The position numbers were made by a program, and so were the translations under genes. 64,000 nt of DNA, taken from the NCBI GenBank assembly GCA_963971575.1, contig OZ020611.1, positions 55,895,381 to 55,959,380 of the forward strand, in the 5' to 3' direction. The notes below the pieces were generated by a model, which searched no databases, was not told where the DNA came from, and saw nothing but the letters and a program-made list of their open reading frames with translations. The stretch comes from Liopterus haemorrhoidalis (taxonomy: Eukaryota; Arthropoda; Insecta; Coleoptera; Dytiscidae). Below are positions 1 to 11,048 of this stretch, piece after piece (position 1 is the first letter of the stretch; every line of letters starts with the position of its first letter).

Positions 1-330
1 TTTTTAAAATAAAACTTGCTTTTATATTAGTATCATATTTCTTTAACAAACATTTTTCTGCCTTAAAAACAAAGAAGTAACCAGGCGGTAAATTTTAAAT
101 AGAATAGTTACTGGATATGAAAATAGAGACGCTACTGGACCACAAAAGCACAGAAAATAACATGCAGGTTTCCAATCTCCTCTTGGTGATCTGTGGCACG
201 TCTGTGTCATCGGTATACAAAAATTTCGAACCCCGCCAAAACCATGTGGCGGTTCTGGTGGCTGTAGCACACAATTTCCGCCAGGAGGCAGTAGTGTTGG
301 ACACCCCCTCGCCGCCCACTGTATAGTAAT
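1..330. other. No gene; possible hAT-type terminus
   Basis: No credible coding exon seen. A GC-richer block (about 195-325) ends with CGCCGCCCACTG at 313-324, which on the minus strand reads CAGTGGGCGGCG, a hAT-like terminus. No matching opposite end or 8-bp duplication was found, so the element assignment is weak. GAACCCCGCC...GTGGCGGTTC forms a small imperfect hairpin. Confidence 0.3.
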
Positions 331-344
331 AAAAATCAGTCACT

Positions 345-510
345 TGTTTTTATTACTTCTATCACTTCTATTTTAGGAGTGAGGACCTTTTTTGCTCATC
401 ATTTCCATTTTGGGAGTGAAGACTTTTTTTACTCGTCACTAGTATTATTGAATGAAGACCTCTGTTTTTTGCTCATTATTTGAATTTTTGGAGTGTAACC
501 TTTTTTTTAG
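345..510. repeat. Degenerate minisatellite with AAGTGAAGACCT-type unit
   Basis: Three to four degenerate units of about 45-55 bp with the pattern GGAGTGAGGACCTTTTTT...GCTCATCA. The same self-complementary unit (AGGTCNTCACTT...AAGTGAAGACCT) recurs inside MITEs at 46925-47190, 53760-54080 and 58330-58470. Confidence 0.6.
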
Positions 511-625
511 TATACTCTTTTTCTGTAAAAAAAATCTGGTCAGCCTAATATTAACATCAAAATTCAAAATAAGCATGATCTGTGACGTTTCTCGAGCGTG
601 CGCATCGTTACGAAAATGCACACAG

Positions 626-653
626 AGAGACAGATATACATATATCTGTCTCT
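626..653. repeat. Perfect 13-bp-arm palindrome with CA spacer
   Basis: Arms AGAGACAGATATA and TATATCTGTCTCT are exact reverse complements separated by CA. No element boundary is visible around it. Confidence 0.8.
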
Positions 654-685
654 TAGTCTACCAGACACTTACTTTACATTGACGA

Positions 686-740
686 GATAGGGGAAATGTT
701 TTAAGATCGCAGCGCTGTTGTGGCATACTTGGAACTTCCA
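686..740. repeat. Isolated terminus of the ATAGGGGAAA repeat family
   Basis: ATAGGGGAAATG followed by TTTTAAGATCGCAGCGC matches the reverse complement of the ends at 12990-13055 and 33175-33228 (GCGCTGCGATCTTAAAG...TTTCCCCTAT). Only this end of the copy is recognisable. Confidence 0.55.
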
Positions 741-768
741 AAATAGAAATTCATTATACATAATCATA

Positions 769-1174
769 CAGTCTGTTCCAAACGGTTAAGCGCAACTAAA
801 TTTTGCAATCTAGTTACTTTCATCGTTTAAATCGTGCTTTTCGACCGTTTTGTTTGAGCTTTGTAAATCATACTTACAATAAACATTTTTGGTTAAGGTT
901 AATATCATTTTAAAATGTAATTTTCTTTATATTTTGATTTTTTGTGTCATTCTTAATACAAATTTTCCATTTATTTATTTTTTTGTCATGAAAATATATA
1001 AAAAAATAATTTAATTTTGACATAGGTCATTCGTTTCCATGGTTTCATTGTTGTACTTTTAAATTTTGACATTCCAACGTAAAAAATTAAATAACCCAAG
1101 CAAGGTCCCTTGTCATGACAACCTAAAAGAACGAAATTCCCATTTAGTTCCGCCTAAGCGTTTGAAACAGACTG
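769..1174 (-). mobile_element. Tc1/mariner-type MITE, CAGTCTGTTCC family, copy 1
   Basis: 406 bp, terminal inverted repeats beginning CAGTCTGTTCCAAACGGTTA and flanked by TA on both sides (767-768, 1175-1176). Its interior is the reverse complement of the copy at 2359-2766. No coding capacity is visible, so it is a non-autonomous element that would need a transposase in trans. Confidence 0.85.
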
Positions 1175-1176
1175 TA

Positions 1177-1962
1177 TGGGCAACAACGTGAATTTTAATG
1201 TTTACTGGTGGTTATTGTAATTTTTTCTATAATAACATCAAATAATAAGATACGTAATAAATAAGAATAATTTTAGGCATGTTTTTATTATTTTTTTAGT
1301 TTTAAATGGACCTTTTAGGTTATTTAAATTGAAATGGATTTCTTTTAATCCACGAATTACACTCAGATACACAGCAATAATAGTTCGACTTCAACATGAT
1401 TTGTGTCGTCTTCCACTTTATTTTAAGGTTATTTTCACTTGATACCAGTAAAAACAATTTAAAACTGATTTTAAAATAATATAAAATAACATAAAACTTA
1501 ACAAAACGTAACAATATACCAATATAATAACAACTAAACTATTGAGAACTAACACACTCGGATACGCAGTCTGGTGATCAAATATTGTACTACGCGACTG
1601 TAGTACTGTTTGAAATTATTACATATGTTCTGGTGTTGATTTTTTGTTAGAACGTCGATAGATACATTTTCATAAAATAAAAATGTACTGTGCTTAAATT
1701 AACCTGTTCCCTGTTAGCATATTGACAGCTGAATACTAGACAATTCAGACATTTTGCCATAAATTACAGCGCCACCAACGGTAATGTCACTTCTCAATAG
1801 TAAAATGCAAAAATATATTTTGATCCCATATAACTCAAAATAAAAAGCGCGATAGAATGTCTATTTCTGTAGTTCTTAAAATCCCACCAGATGTCATATC
1901 GCTTAGCAATTTTTCCCTATAGGCTACACGCCATATACTTGTTTATAGATATATGACTTATC
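1177..1962. other. AT-rich stretch without recognised feature
   Basis: No exon-like open frame, no repeat boundary and no RNA gene could be recognised here. Confidence 0.5.
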
Positions 1963-2135
1963 TAGGGCACTTCGGAAGTAATGTAAGTACGTTTTATTGA
2001 TTTCAACTGAGTTGCGAAAGTTTAGCCAGAAGAAGGTGTGCAAAAAAACGATGAAGAATCATTTGTCGTTTGAAGCGTTCAAGGTCGGAACTGTCATTTT
2101 GATAATTTACACTAACCATAAAATAATAATACAAA

Positions 2136-2960
2136 ATGGATCAAGGAGCTGTCATATTATTTGCTATTAATAACTTCTATCGACTTAAAAAAGACTACGA
2201 TGTAGAAAAATTGAATGGTAGTATTTTATATTATATAATTCAGAAGTATTGGTTATTTTAAGTCTGTTTAACGTGTAATAATTAATTAATAAAAGAATTG
2301 AAGAAAAGATACATTCTTATTATTTATAATTAAAATTGTCTTTTATATAGCATATGTACAGTCTGTTCCAAATGGTTAGGCGGAACTAAATGGGAATTTC
2401 GTTCTTTTAGGTTGTCACGAGAAGGGACCTTGCTTGGGTTATTTCATTTTTCATGTTGGAATGTTAATATTTAAAATTCCAACAATGAAACCATGGAAAC
2501 GAATGACATATGTCAAAATTTAATATTTTTTTTTACTTATTTTATTGACAATAAAATAAATAAATGGGAAATTTGTATTAAGAATGACACAAAAAATCAA
2601 AATATAAAGAAAATGACATTTTAAAATGATATTAACCTTAATCAAAAAATGTTTATTGTAAGTATGATTTACAAAGCTTGAACAAAACGGTCGAAAAGCA
2701 CGATTTAAACGATGAAAGTAACTAGATTGCAAAATCTAGTTCCGCCTAACCGTTTGGAACAGACTGTAATGATCATATTTCAAAAATTAAAAATTATGTA
2801 TAGTTGACTATTCCTCAGTTCTCAAATGCAACATTCAAATCACATTTTAGAATAAATGTCTTCACATTTGAAGCAATTTTGCAAATTCGTTGTTGTCAAA
2901 ATCTTTCAAACAAACTTTTTAGATTAACCAAAACCAAATTTTAGCGCGAAAATTATCTTC
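2136..2960 (+). pseudogene. Harbinger-type transposase N-terminal remnant
   Basis: An open stretch starting ATG at 2136 reads MDQGAVILFAINNFYRLKKD and runs to a possible donor at 2218. After a candidate acceptor at 2350 and the MITE, the sequence is homologous to the minus-strand open frame at 24481-24699, which encodes NYVELTIPQFSNATFKSYFR followed by MNVFTFEAIL. This pattern (tIPqfs..tFks.FRm...tfe.Ll) resembles the N-terminal region of PIF/Harbinger (HARBI1-like) transposases. The catalytic DDE region is absent. The simple splice joining these two pieces does not keep frame, so the exon model is not reliable and the copy is dead. Confidence 0.5.
2359..2766 (+). mobile_element. Tc1/mariner-type MITE, CAGTCTGTTCC family, copy 2
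   Basis: 408 bp with termini CAGTCTGTTCCAAATGGTTA and its complement, flanked by TA (2357-2358, 2767-2768). The paralogous Harbinger copy at 24.66 kb has the unoccupied site (reverse complement reads CATGTGTAATGATCAT), which confirms the borders and the TA duplication. Confidence 0.9.
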
Positions 2961-3336
2961 CCACCAACGACCTCACGATCTCGTAGCAAAAGTGGGAAGA
3001 AGGTGAAAAAATATTTGCAATAAAACGGCGAATTGTGTTGCCACTGGTAGCAGTGGAAGGAATTTGATAGCAATTGGCATCTGACACTACCGATAGAGGC
3101 GCTACTGCATTCACATCATGGCTGAATTTGGTAGGATATTTTTGACAGGTATCTTCATGTGATATTTATTGAAACACACGGGAACACACTCTAAAATGGT
3201 CTTTAACTGTCTTTCCACTTCTAAGAACATATTCCCATGCTTGTCACAAACTCGACTATCCTACAACCTTCAGTTTCTCAAAATCTCACTAGAGGCGCTT
3301 CAGTTATTGCCAGTTGACAATAAAACGTACTTAGTG

Positions 3337-4558
3337 TACAGAAATATTTAGAGTTTCGTAGGTATAATCACGTAATTCAAAACAATCCTGGGCCCTTTAA
3401 CCATTCTGCACCAATTTTTGCACAATTACTCTTTAGATCCTGCTAAAGTATGGACGCATAGAAATGTGTAGGGTTTCGTAGGTATAATCAAGATATTCAA
3501 GACAATCCTGGGCTCTTTGACCGATCAGCACCAAATTTTGCACAGTTCCTCCTTAGATCCTGCTGAAGTATGGACGCATAGAAATATGTAGGATTTCGTA
3601 GGTATAATCAAGATATTCAAGACAATCCTGGGCCATTTGACAGATCTGCACCAAATTTTGCACAGTTATTCCTTAGATCCTGCTGAAGTAATGACGCATA
3701 GAAATGTGTAGGATTTCGTTGGTATAATCAAGATATTCAAGACAATCCTGGGCCCTTTGACCGATCTGCACCAATTTTTGCACAGTTACCCTTTAGATCC
3801 TGCTGAAGTAATGATGCATAGAAATGTGCAGGGTCTCGTAGGTATAATCAAGATATTCAAGACAATTCTGGGTCCTTTGATCGTTCTGCACCAATTTTTG
3901 TACAGTTACGCTTCAGATCCTGCTGAAATAATGATGCAAAAAAAGTGTAGCGTTTCTTAGGTATATTCAAAATATTTAGACAATCCTGGGCTCTTTGACC
4001 GATCTGCACCAATTTTTACACAGTTACTCTTTATATCCTAATGAAATAATGATGCAAAGAAATGTGTAGGGTTTCGTAGGTATAATCAAGATATTCAAGA
4101 CAATTCTGGGTGCTTTGACCATTCTGCACCAATTTTTGCACAGTTACTCTTCAGATCCTGCTGAAATAAAGATGCAAAAAAAGTGTAGCCTTTCGTAGGT
4201 ACATTCAAAATATTTAGACAATCCTGGGCCCTTTGACCGATCTGCACCAATTTTTACACAGTTCCTCCTTAGATCCTGCTGAAGTAATGACGCATAGAAA
4301 TGTGTAGGATTTCGTAGGTATAATCAAGATATTCCAGACAATCCTGGGCCCTTTGACCGATCAGCACCAAATTTTGCACAGTTATTCCTTAGATCCTGCT
4401 GAAGTAATGGCGCATAGAAATGTGTAGGATTTCGTAGGTATAATCAAGATATTCAAGGCAATCCTGGGCCATTTGACAGATCTGCACCAAATTTTGCACA
4501 GTTGCTCCTTAGATTCTGCTGAAGTAATGACGCATAGAAATGTGTAGGGTTTCATAGG
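3337..4558 (+). repeat. 120-bp tandem satellite, left arm (about 10 units)
   Basis: Unit core: TTTCGTAGGTATAATCAAGA, then CAAGACAATCCTGGGCCCTT and GCACAGTTACTCYTTAGATC. The period is exactly 120 bp over the first five units, with small indels later. Units differ by scattered substitutions, so the array is not freshly amplified. Open frames across it are by-products of the repeat. Confidence 0.92.
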
Positions 4559-6478
4559 TATTTATTTATTTATTCTTTGGAACATAAACAGGACGAGCCC
4601 AGTAAAATGTTCGCAAGTTAATTACAAAAAAAATATAATATAAATACATAACATTATAAGTTTGAGGTAACACATAAATTATACAATAAAAATAATAATA
4701 CTACAATAATTACAGAGTAATACATGATAGAATTAGTTTTGAAGCTTAAATTTGATAGATTTAACAAAAGTATTAATGTTAACATTATATATTTCTATGT
4801 TAGAAAAGAGATTGTTGTAAGTGGAAGAGAGACGGACAATGGGAGAATTTTGGTAAGAGTTAGTATTAGCAAACGGAATACTAAGTAGAGATAAAGCACG
4901 CGTGTTATACGTTTGAACATGAATGTTAAATAAGATAGAGAGATTTTCACAAATTAATAAGTTATTAAGGATTTTGAACAAAATTTTCATGTCCGATAAA
5001 GTGCGACGGTCCTTTAAAGTTAAGAGATTAAATTCTTTACAATGATGATAGTAGTTGTTTTGAGGATTGCAAGAATTTGTTTTAAATGACAGATATTTAA
5101 CAAATTTCTTTTGTATTTTTTCTAATTGATTAATATAAATTTCATAAGAAGGATTCCAAATGACAGATGCAAATTGAACATTACTTATGACGTAGGCGAA
5201 ATACAATGACTTTAAAGCAGTTATTGATTTGAAATGTTGAGTTGATCTTATTACAAAACCTAGCATCTTAAAAGACTTAGCTGTAATCTTGCTTATATGT
5301 TCGCTGAAGGTTAAATTTGAGTCGAATAAAACTCCCAAATCTCTTACAACGTCGGTTCTAGAGATAACAGTACCTTTGAAATTATAATTGTTTATTAAAA
5401 TATTTTTGTTCCTGGTAAAAGTAATTGAAGAGCATTTTTCGAGGTTGAGAAATAATTTATTCTTGTTACAATATGTAAAGAGACTATCTACATCAGTAAT
5501 TTTTAACAAGGGTATTATCCCCAGATTTAAATATTGGCACTATGAGAGCCTTTTTCCATTGAGATGGAAATACGTTTTCTTGAAGAGATTTGTTGAAAAT
5601 TAAAAACAACGGTAATGAAATAATGTGGGCAAATGATATACAAAATAGTGGAGGAATTCCATCAGTACCTGGGCCTTTATTTACATCAAGATTATTTAGA
5701 ATATCTACTATATCACACTCGGGAATATTAATGTTAATTAGATAATTATGTGAAATATCATTTAAATTTAAATTGCGGCTATTACTAATTTCAAGTGATT
5801 TTTTTTCAAAGACTGATTTGAAATAATTTGAAAATAAGTTGCAGATTGAGATGCCATCATTGGCAACATAATTGTTGTGTTTTAAAATGTTGGGGAAAGT
5901 GGTTCTATTTTTTTTACTAGAGATATAATTCCAAAGGTACTTGGGGTTTTCAGATATATTTGATTCTATTTTAGAAATGTAATTAGCATAATCTTTAGAT
6001 ATTAGATATTTAGATCTTCCTCGTAATAAGTTGAAAGTGACATAATCAGAACTATTACTATATTTTTTCCATTTTTTATGAAGCTTTATTTTTTCTTTAA
6101 TGCATTTAATCGTTGAAGAGCTATACCAAACGGGGAACTTAATTTTATTAATAGTTCTAGAAGGTACAAACTGTGCTATTATTTCATTTACAATTTCATA
6201 AAATTTATTGACAGCATCATTTGTGGTTAAGTGAGTCAACTCAACATTCCAATTAATATGGCTAAGGGCATGTCGAATAGAAACAGTGTCCATTTTCTTG
6301 AATTGGTGAACTATTTGTTCATTAAGTGGTGCAAAACGCAAGTTAATATTCAAAACCATTTCAAGACTGGGATGAAACACATCTTCGGGCAATAAAGGAC
6401 TGCCACAATTATATACTCTGTCAACAACATTACGATTACATAAAATTAAGTCCAATACATTATTCATTAATTATTCAT
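4559..6478 (-). mobile_element. 5'-truncated non-LTR retrotransposon inside the satellite
   Basis: Minus-strand element with a 3' tail of TAAATAAATAAA repeats (seen as TTTATTTATTTATT at 4560) and a truncated 5' end at about 6478. It interrupts a 120-bp satellite unit between CATAGGTA and TAATCAAGATATTC. The 3' end (CAGGACGAGCCCAGTAAAAT on +) is shared with the fragment at 49255-49897, so both belong to one family. Confidence 0.85.
4733..6467 (-). pseudogene. Non-LTR ORF2 with its RT core deleted
   Basis: Two overlapping minus-strand frames. The first (6467-5493) carries the end of the endonuclease region, a basic linker and the start of RT, ending with WKKALIVPIFKSGDNTLVKN and Y then a stop. 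The second (5509-4733) resumes with VDSLFTYCNKNKLFLNLEKC, which lies after the YADD motif in this family, and then holds the thumb/C-terminal part including FASVIWNPSYE. The RT blocks that should come between (RPIS, KAFD, PQG, YADD) are missing. A deletion at about 5493-5509 joined the flanks out of frame. The copy cannot make a reverse transcriptase. Confidence 0.8.
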
Positions 6479-6945
6479 TAATCAAGATATTCAAGACAAT
6501 CCTGGGCCCTTTGACCGATCAGCACCAAATTTTGCACAGTTACTCTTTAGTTCCTATTGAAGTAATGACGCATAGAAATGTGTAGGATTTCGTAGGTATA
6601 ATTAAGATATTCAAGACAATCCTGAGCCCTTTGACCGATCACCAATTTTTGGAAAGTTACTATCGGGGCACTTCGATAGGGCACTTCGGAAGTAATAGCG
6701 CACAGAAATTTTTAGAGTTTCGTAGGTATAATCAAGAAATTCAAAACGATCCTGGGCCCTTTGATCGATCTGAACCAATTTTTGCACAGTTACTCTTTAG
6801 ATCCTGCTGAAGTAATGGCGTATAGAAGTGTTTAGGGATTCGTAGGTATAACCAAGAAACTTAAAACACTCCTAGGCCCTTTGACCGATCTGGACAAACA
6901 TTTTTACAAATACTCTTCAGGATCCTGTGGAAGTAGACTTAAAAA
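6479..6945 (+). repeat. 120-bp tandem satellite, left arm continued
   Basis: About four further units after the non-LTR insertion, more diverged toward the inner end. The foldback terminus motif AGGGCACTTCGGAAGTAAT recurs at about 6682. Confidence 0.85.
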
Positions 6946-7439
6946 ATATATATATTTTTTTAATGGTTTTTTGAAAATTTTGTTTTTATTATATGTTGTC
7001 GGTAGGGTTGTACATCGAAGGCAAAACATCGATGTTTAACATCGATGTTAACATCGGCGTTTACTATCGATGTTGAAAATACATCGAAGGAAAAACATCG
7101 ATGTATCGGAAACATCGATGTTTTATTGATATTAAAAAAAAGCTATTTATTTATATTATATAGGTTTTATTTAATAATGTAAAGATAAAATACGAAAAAA
7201 GTAACACATAATACACAAAAAGCATTTATTAGATTTTGAAATAGAAATATTCCTTTTTAATAGTAATTAATTTCACATTAATATTATTACACCCAATATA
7301 ATAATCCTAATTTGTACCTAGAGTCTATTCCAAACGATTAGGCGAAACTAACCACAATTTTCATTTTTGTAATTTGTCATTAGATATTTTTTTATATATT
7401 AGTTTTGTTGGTTATTTTCTGTTTTATTATTCTATGCAT

Positions 7440-9345
7440 TCTTCTATCTAGGTAAGTCCATTCTAGAGGGGGTAGAGAGTTGCTGATTTCTTGATGTAGA
7501 ACGTAAGCTTCGAGTTGTAGAATCTGTAGTTTTAATAAAACTGTAGTTTTAATAAAACCGATTATTTCAATGATGTAGAAGAAATGTTAAAGAATGGTCC
7601 TTACCAACCAGTAAAAGAATCCCCCTTAAATAAATATAAAAAACAACTTAACGAAACCCTTAAAGAATGTAACTTATTAATAGACAAGAATCAAAGATTA
7701 CGATTAATACCAAAAAATCCACACATCTCCAGACTATACTGTTTACCTAAAATACATAAACCTGGAAACACATATAGACCTATTGTGTCTAATATTAACT
7801 CTTCAACCTATAAATTAGCTAAATGGTTAGTCCAAGAATTCAATTTTATAAAACTAGAAAATGATTTTTGCATAAAAAATTCTTTACAATTAATTGAAAA
7901 AATTAAAGATTTAAAACTAAAAGAAAAATCGAAATTAATATCATTTGACGTAACGTCTTTGTTTCCAAGCGTCCCTATCCCTGAAACTTTACAGATTTTA
8001 AAAAATGTTTTATTAAGAAATAACGTTTCTATTGAAAAAACTGAACAATACATAAAATTAACAAAATTATGCATGGACCAAACCACTTTCATTTTCAATG
8101 GTAAATTCTATTCTCAAACATTTGGAACCGCTATGGGAAATCCACTGTCTCCATTCCTAGCCAACATCTTCTTAAATCACGTAGAAAATAAAATAAAATC
8201 CTTATCAATAAAAGACTCGTTCCCTACGGTATGGTTGCGTTACGTAGATGATATTTTCGCTATAATAGATGATACCTTTAATCTAGATTCTTTCATTAAT
8301 TACATTAACAATATTTACCCTTCATTAAAATTTACATTTGAATTAGAAATAGACAATAGACTACCATTTTTAGACCTTCTTATAATAAAAAACGGACAAA
8401 AAATAGAATTTGACATTTACCGAAAAACTACACATTCAGATATTCACATCAATAATACCTCCATGAGTCCTACCAACCATAAACACGCCGCTTTCCATAG
8501 CTTAATACACCGACTTATAAATGTACCTTTATCAAAAGAAAAATATAATATTGAATTTAAAAAAATAATCCACACTGCAGAAATTAACGGATACAATAGG
8601 AGTCTTATCAATAAATTACATCATAAACACAATTTAAAAAACAAAATAAAACAATCCACCTCCTTATGTAATATGTCCACCCAAAAAAAAACAGCTAAAT
8701 ACGTAAGAATATTATACCATCCCTCAATATACCACAAAATCAAAAATATTTTTTCTAAACATAATATAATTACAGCATTTTACAACCCTACAAAAATTAA
8801 AGCCCTACTAGGAAGTCACTTAGACAAAATTCAAAATCTTCAAAAATCAGGTGTATATAAAATTAACTGTAAAAAATGTAACAAAATATATATAGGACAA
8901 ACGCAAAGAAATTTAGAAACTAGATTTAAGGAACATAAAAATTACATTAAAAATTTAGATATTAATAGATCATCGTTAGCATTTCATAAAATAAAAACAG
9001 GGCATGACATAGACGCAATTTCGTTACTTAAAGGAAGTAATTCTTATAACTTAAACATGTTGGAGGCAATAGAAATGAAGAAAAATTCCAAAATCCTAAT
9101 TAACACCGACCTAAGTCCTTTACAAAACCCGCTTTTAGAGATAATCCCAACAACCTAATTATAAAAATTCCCCAATTCATAACCATTACCTACAATAATC
9201 GTAAATGTTCAAATACCCTAATTCACCCCCATTCACACCACTGATCTTACCTAACTATGTATAAATATTGTAATAGGTTTGTTATATTTAGTCTATTGAT
9301 AATGTTCACGTGGTGAACGAAATGTACATCTAGAATAAAAATAAA
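7440..9345 (+). mobile_element. Penelope-like retroelement (5'-truncated)
   Basis: Defined mainly by the RT/GIY-YIG open frame; outer limits are approximate because no clear duplication was found. A perfect tandem duplication of CTGTAGTTTTAATAAAA (7524-7540, 7541-7557) lies just upstream of the conserved coding part. It puts a stop in the upstream frame. Confidence 0.8.
7584..9158 (+). CDS. Penelope-like reverse transcriptase with GIY-YIG endonuclease
   Basis: The 524-aa product copies element RNA at nicked chromosomal DNA; the GIY-YIG domain makes the nick. Visible RT motifs: YCLPKIHKPGNTYRPIVSN near residue 50, SFDVTSLFPSVPIPETL, FGTAMGNPLSPFLANIFLNH, LRYVDDIFAI (catalytic YVDD) and LPFLDLLI. 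The C-terminal GIY-YIG module begins GVYKINCKKCNKIYIGQTQR and continues with a conserved R, H and E. The frame is open back to 7539, so the N-terminus is short compared with typical Penelope proteins of about 700-850 aa; the start is provisional. No internal stop or frameshift occurs, unlike most elements around it. Codon use is strongly A-rich. It lies inside a hAT element and is probably truncated rather than autonomous. Confidence 0.9.
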   Translation: MLKNGPYQPVKESPLNKYKKQLNETLKECNLLIDKNQRLRLIPKNPHISRLYCLPKIHKPGNTYRPIVSNINSSTYKLAKWLVQEFNFIKLENDFCIKNSLQLIEKIKDLKLKEKSKLISFDVTSLFPSVPIPETLQILKNVLLRNNVSIEKTEQYIKLTKLCMDQTTFIFNGKFYSQTFGTAMGNPLSPFLANIFLNHVENKIKSLSIKDSFPTVWLRYVDDIFAIIDDTFNLDSFINYINNIYPSLKFTFELEIDNRLPFLDLLIIKNGQKIEFDIYRKTTHSDIHINNTSMSPTNHKHAAFHSLIHRLINVPLSKEKYNIEFKKIIHTAEINGYNRSLINKLHHKHNLKNKIKQSTSLCNMSTQKKTAKYVRILYHPSIYHKIKNIFSKHNIITAFYNPTKIKALLGSHLDKIQNLQKSGVYKINCKKCNKIYIGQTQRNLETRFKEHKNYIKNLDINRSSLAFHKIKTGHDIDAISLLKGSNSYNLNMLEAIEMKKNSKILINTDLSPLQNPLLEIIPTT

Positions 9346-9615
9346 AAATTTGAAGGAAAGATCTACTTTTTTCTAACACTATTAGTATTGTTATATCACA
9401 GTAGATGGCGCTTATATTTTGTGTACTAATTTTAATAAAAATTAAATTTTTAAGATTCCAGCGCCTCTAGCGGTAGTTTCTGAATTTCAAAATTTAAACA
9501 TCGACATCGGTAGTAGAAATCGATGTTTTATCGATACTATCGCCAGCTGACCATCGATGGTAAAAACATCGATGTTTTCGATACATCGATGTTTTTTCCC
9601 ATCCCTTCTTGTCGG

Positions 9616-9723
9616 TGCAGCATAGAATTTAAAAAATTCACTAGATTCTCTACAGTAGGTAGAAATTTGTAAAATTACTTCTGGACACGGTCCAGTACTT
9701 TAAAAATTACTTAAGGATAGAGG
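9616..9723. repeat. Degenerate ~55-bp repeat, left part
   Basis: Units of the type GAAATTTGTAAAATTACTTC followed by TGGACACGG. The array is interrupted by the hAT element at 9724-11040 and resumes at 11041. It forms the central part of the foldback composite. Confidence 0.55.
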
Positions 9724-11040
9724 CAGTGCCGGCTCCACACGGTAAGCAAAGGATACGTCGCATCGGGGCGCCTTGCGCTAAGGTCGCCGAAATTACCTTT
9801 CGGAACACTTTTATAATTAAAAATCTGACGACACGCCAAAAATCTGATAATAGAATTATATTTTAAACAAGTCTACTCATATAGATATATTATAATCACA
9901 AGTGAATAAAACTTTAATTTGCGTTAGTTTAGTTTTAACAGTTACGCCATAAACTAAAATCTTAAAGTCATTATATATTATATATATAAACCAAAGCAAT
10001 GCCGGCTCCACAATGGATACAAAGGATGCGTCGCATTAGGGCGCCACGATCAAGGGGCGCCATCGCAACGAACGATTGAGCGGCGCCGTTTTTATACTGG
10101 CGAGCTAAACAAAAAGTCTTCGACAATTTTTTCTTCACAAAGAAATTTAACTTTTTTAAAAACGGGGCGTCATTTTTATTTTCGGGGCTCCAGGTACCTA
10201 TACGCATAAAACTAGTGCTTATTCGTATCGCTTGTGTGACATATAAAACTTAGAATTCAGTTGCATAAAATCAGTGAATTAGTTCAGATCAATTCCTGCT
10301 ATATATCGATGGTGATTTGCTAATATGATGTGTCTCAAAATAGCGAATATTCCTATTTCCACTTTATTAGTACTGATACCCCACAAGGGCAAATAATAAA
10401 TGTTTTAAATAATTTTTTATGATCGCCTTATGTTTACAAGTTAATGGTGGTATTTTTGAACATTTAATTTATATGATTTTTGTTTGTTGTTGTTTTTGTA
10501 TTAAATAATTGTATTTTCAATAAAAAATGTTTAGCAAAATAAATGGAGGGCAACTTGCTGTCAAAATAGTTTATCGTTAGTAGGGAAACCATGCATTATA
10601 ATAACTTCAATGTTGCATGATAAAAGAAATTCACCGTATTATTATATGTATGCGTACTATTTACACTTAAAAATAAAATGTAATACTTATAAGCACTTAA
10701 GTATTTTATTATTACCTATTTCATAATTTCTACTGAAAATGTATTGTGTCAATGCACAGAACCCCGGTGGCAGGCCTTAGGAGAGGAAAATATTGACAAA
10801 TAGGGGCGGGAGAACAAACAAAATTCTGGTTGCCTTTCTTAAAAGATATTAAAAAAATTTAAATTAAACCATTTAGAAAAAAAAAAACTTTTAGTCGACT
10901 TCTTTTTTTTTAGAGAACAAGCGAATTTCTGGGTGACTTCTTTTTTTGTATAGAACAAACAAATTTCTGGTCAACTTTTTTTTTAAAGGCGCCGAATCAA
11001 TCTTTGCATCGGGGCGCCATAACCCCTAGAGCCGGCACTG
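9724..11040. mobile_element. hAT-type element, CAGTGCCGGCTC termini
   Basis: CAGTGCCGGCTC at 9724 and GAGCCGGCACTG ending at 11040 are inverted repeats. Flanking octamers are GATAGAGG (9716-9723) and GATAGGAG (11041-11048), 6 of 8 matching. A second near-copy of the left end (CAATGCCGGCTCCACAATGG at 9997) followed by the same downstream sequence indicates an internal duplication or a nested partial copy. GGGGCGCC and AGGGCGCC blocks recur. No transposase frame remains. Confidence 0.7.
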
Positions 11041-11048
11041 GATAGGAG

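Larger units (their letters stand above)
1985..3335 (+). mobile_element. PIF/Harbinger-like element inserted in the foldback terminus
   Basis: TAAGTACGTTTTATT on the left and AATAAAACGTACTTA on the right are inverted repeats. The sequence outside them, joined, gives the intact foldback terminus seen at 12495-12527. The interior is paralogous to the minus-strand copy at 24481-24965. A 3-bp target duplication cannot be fixed unambiguously (ATG on the left, GTG on the right). It carries the MITE at 2359-2766. Confidence 0.6.
7003..9607. mobile_element. hAT-like element with CATCGATGTTTT subterminal motifs, carrying a Penelope element
   Basis: Ends TAGGGTTGTACATCGAAGG and CGATGTTTTTTCCCATCCCT T are flanked by GTTGTCGG (6995-7002) and CTTGTCGG (9608-9615), 7 of 8 matching. 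Both ends hold several palindromic ACATCGATGT motifs, as in the hAT element at 42358-43552 (TAGGGATGG...CATCCCTA). Its interior is replaced by the Penelope element. A partial CAGTCTGTTCC-family MITE end lies at about 7322. Confidence 0.7.

Noticed and set aside
3757..3960. Open frame across the 120-bp satellite (also 11652-11846 and 12372-12632 on the other strand)
   Set aside because: The peptide (MTDLHQFLHSYPLDPAE...) simply translates the satellite unit and is broken in most units.
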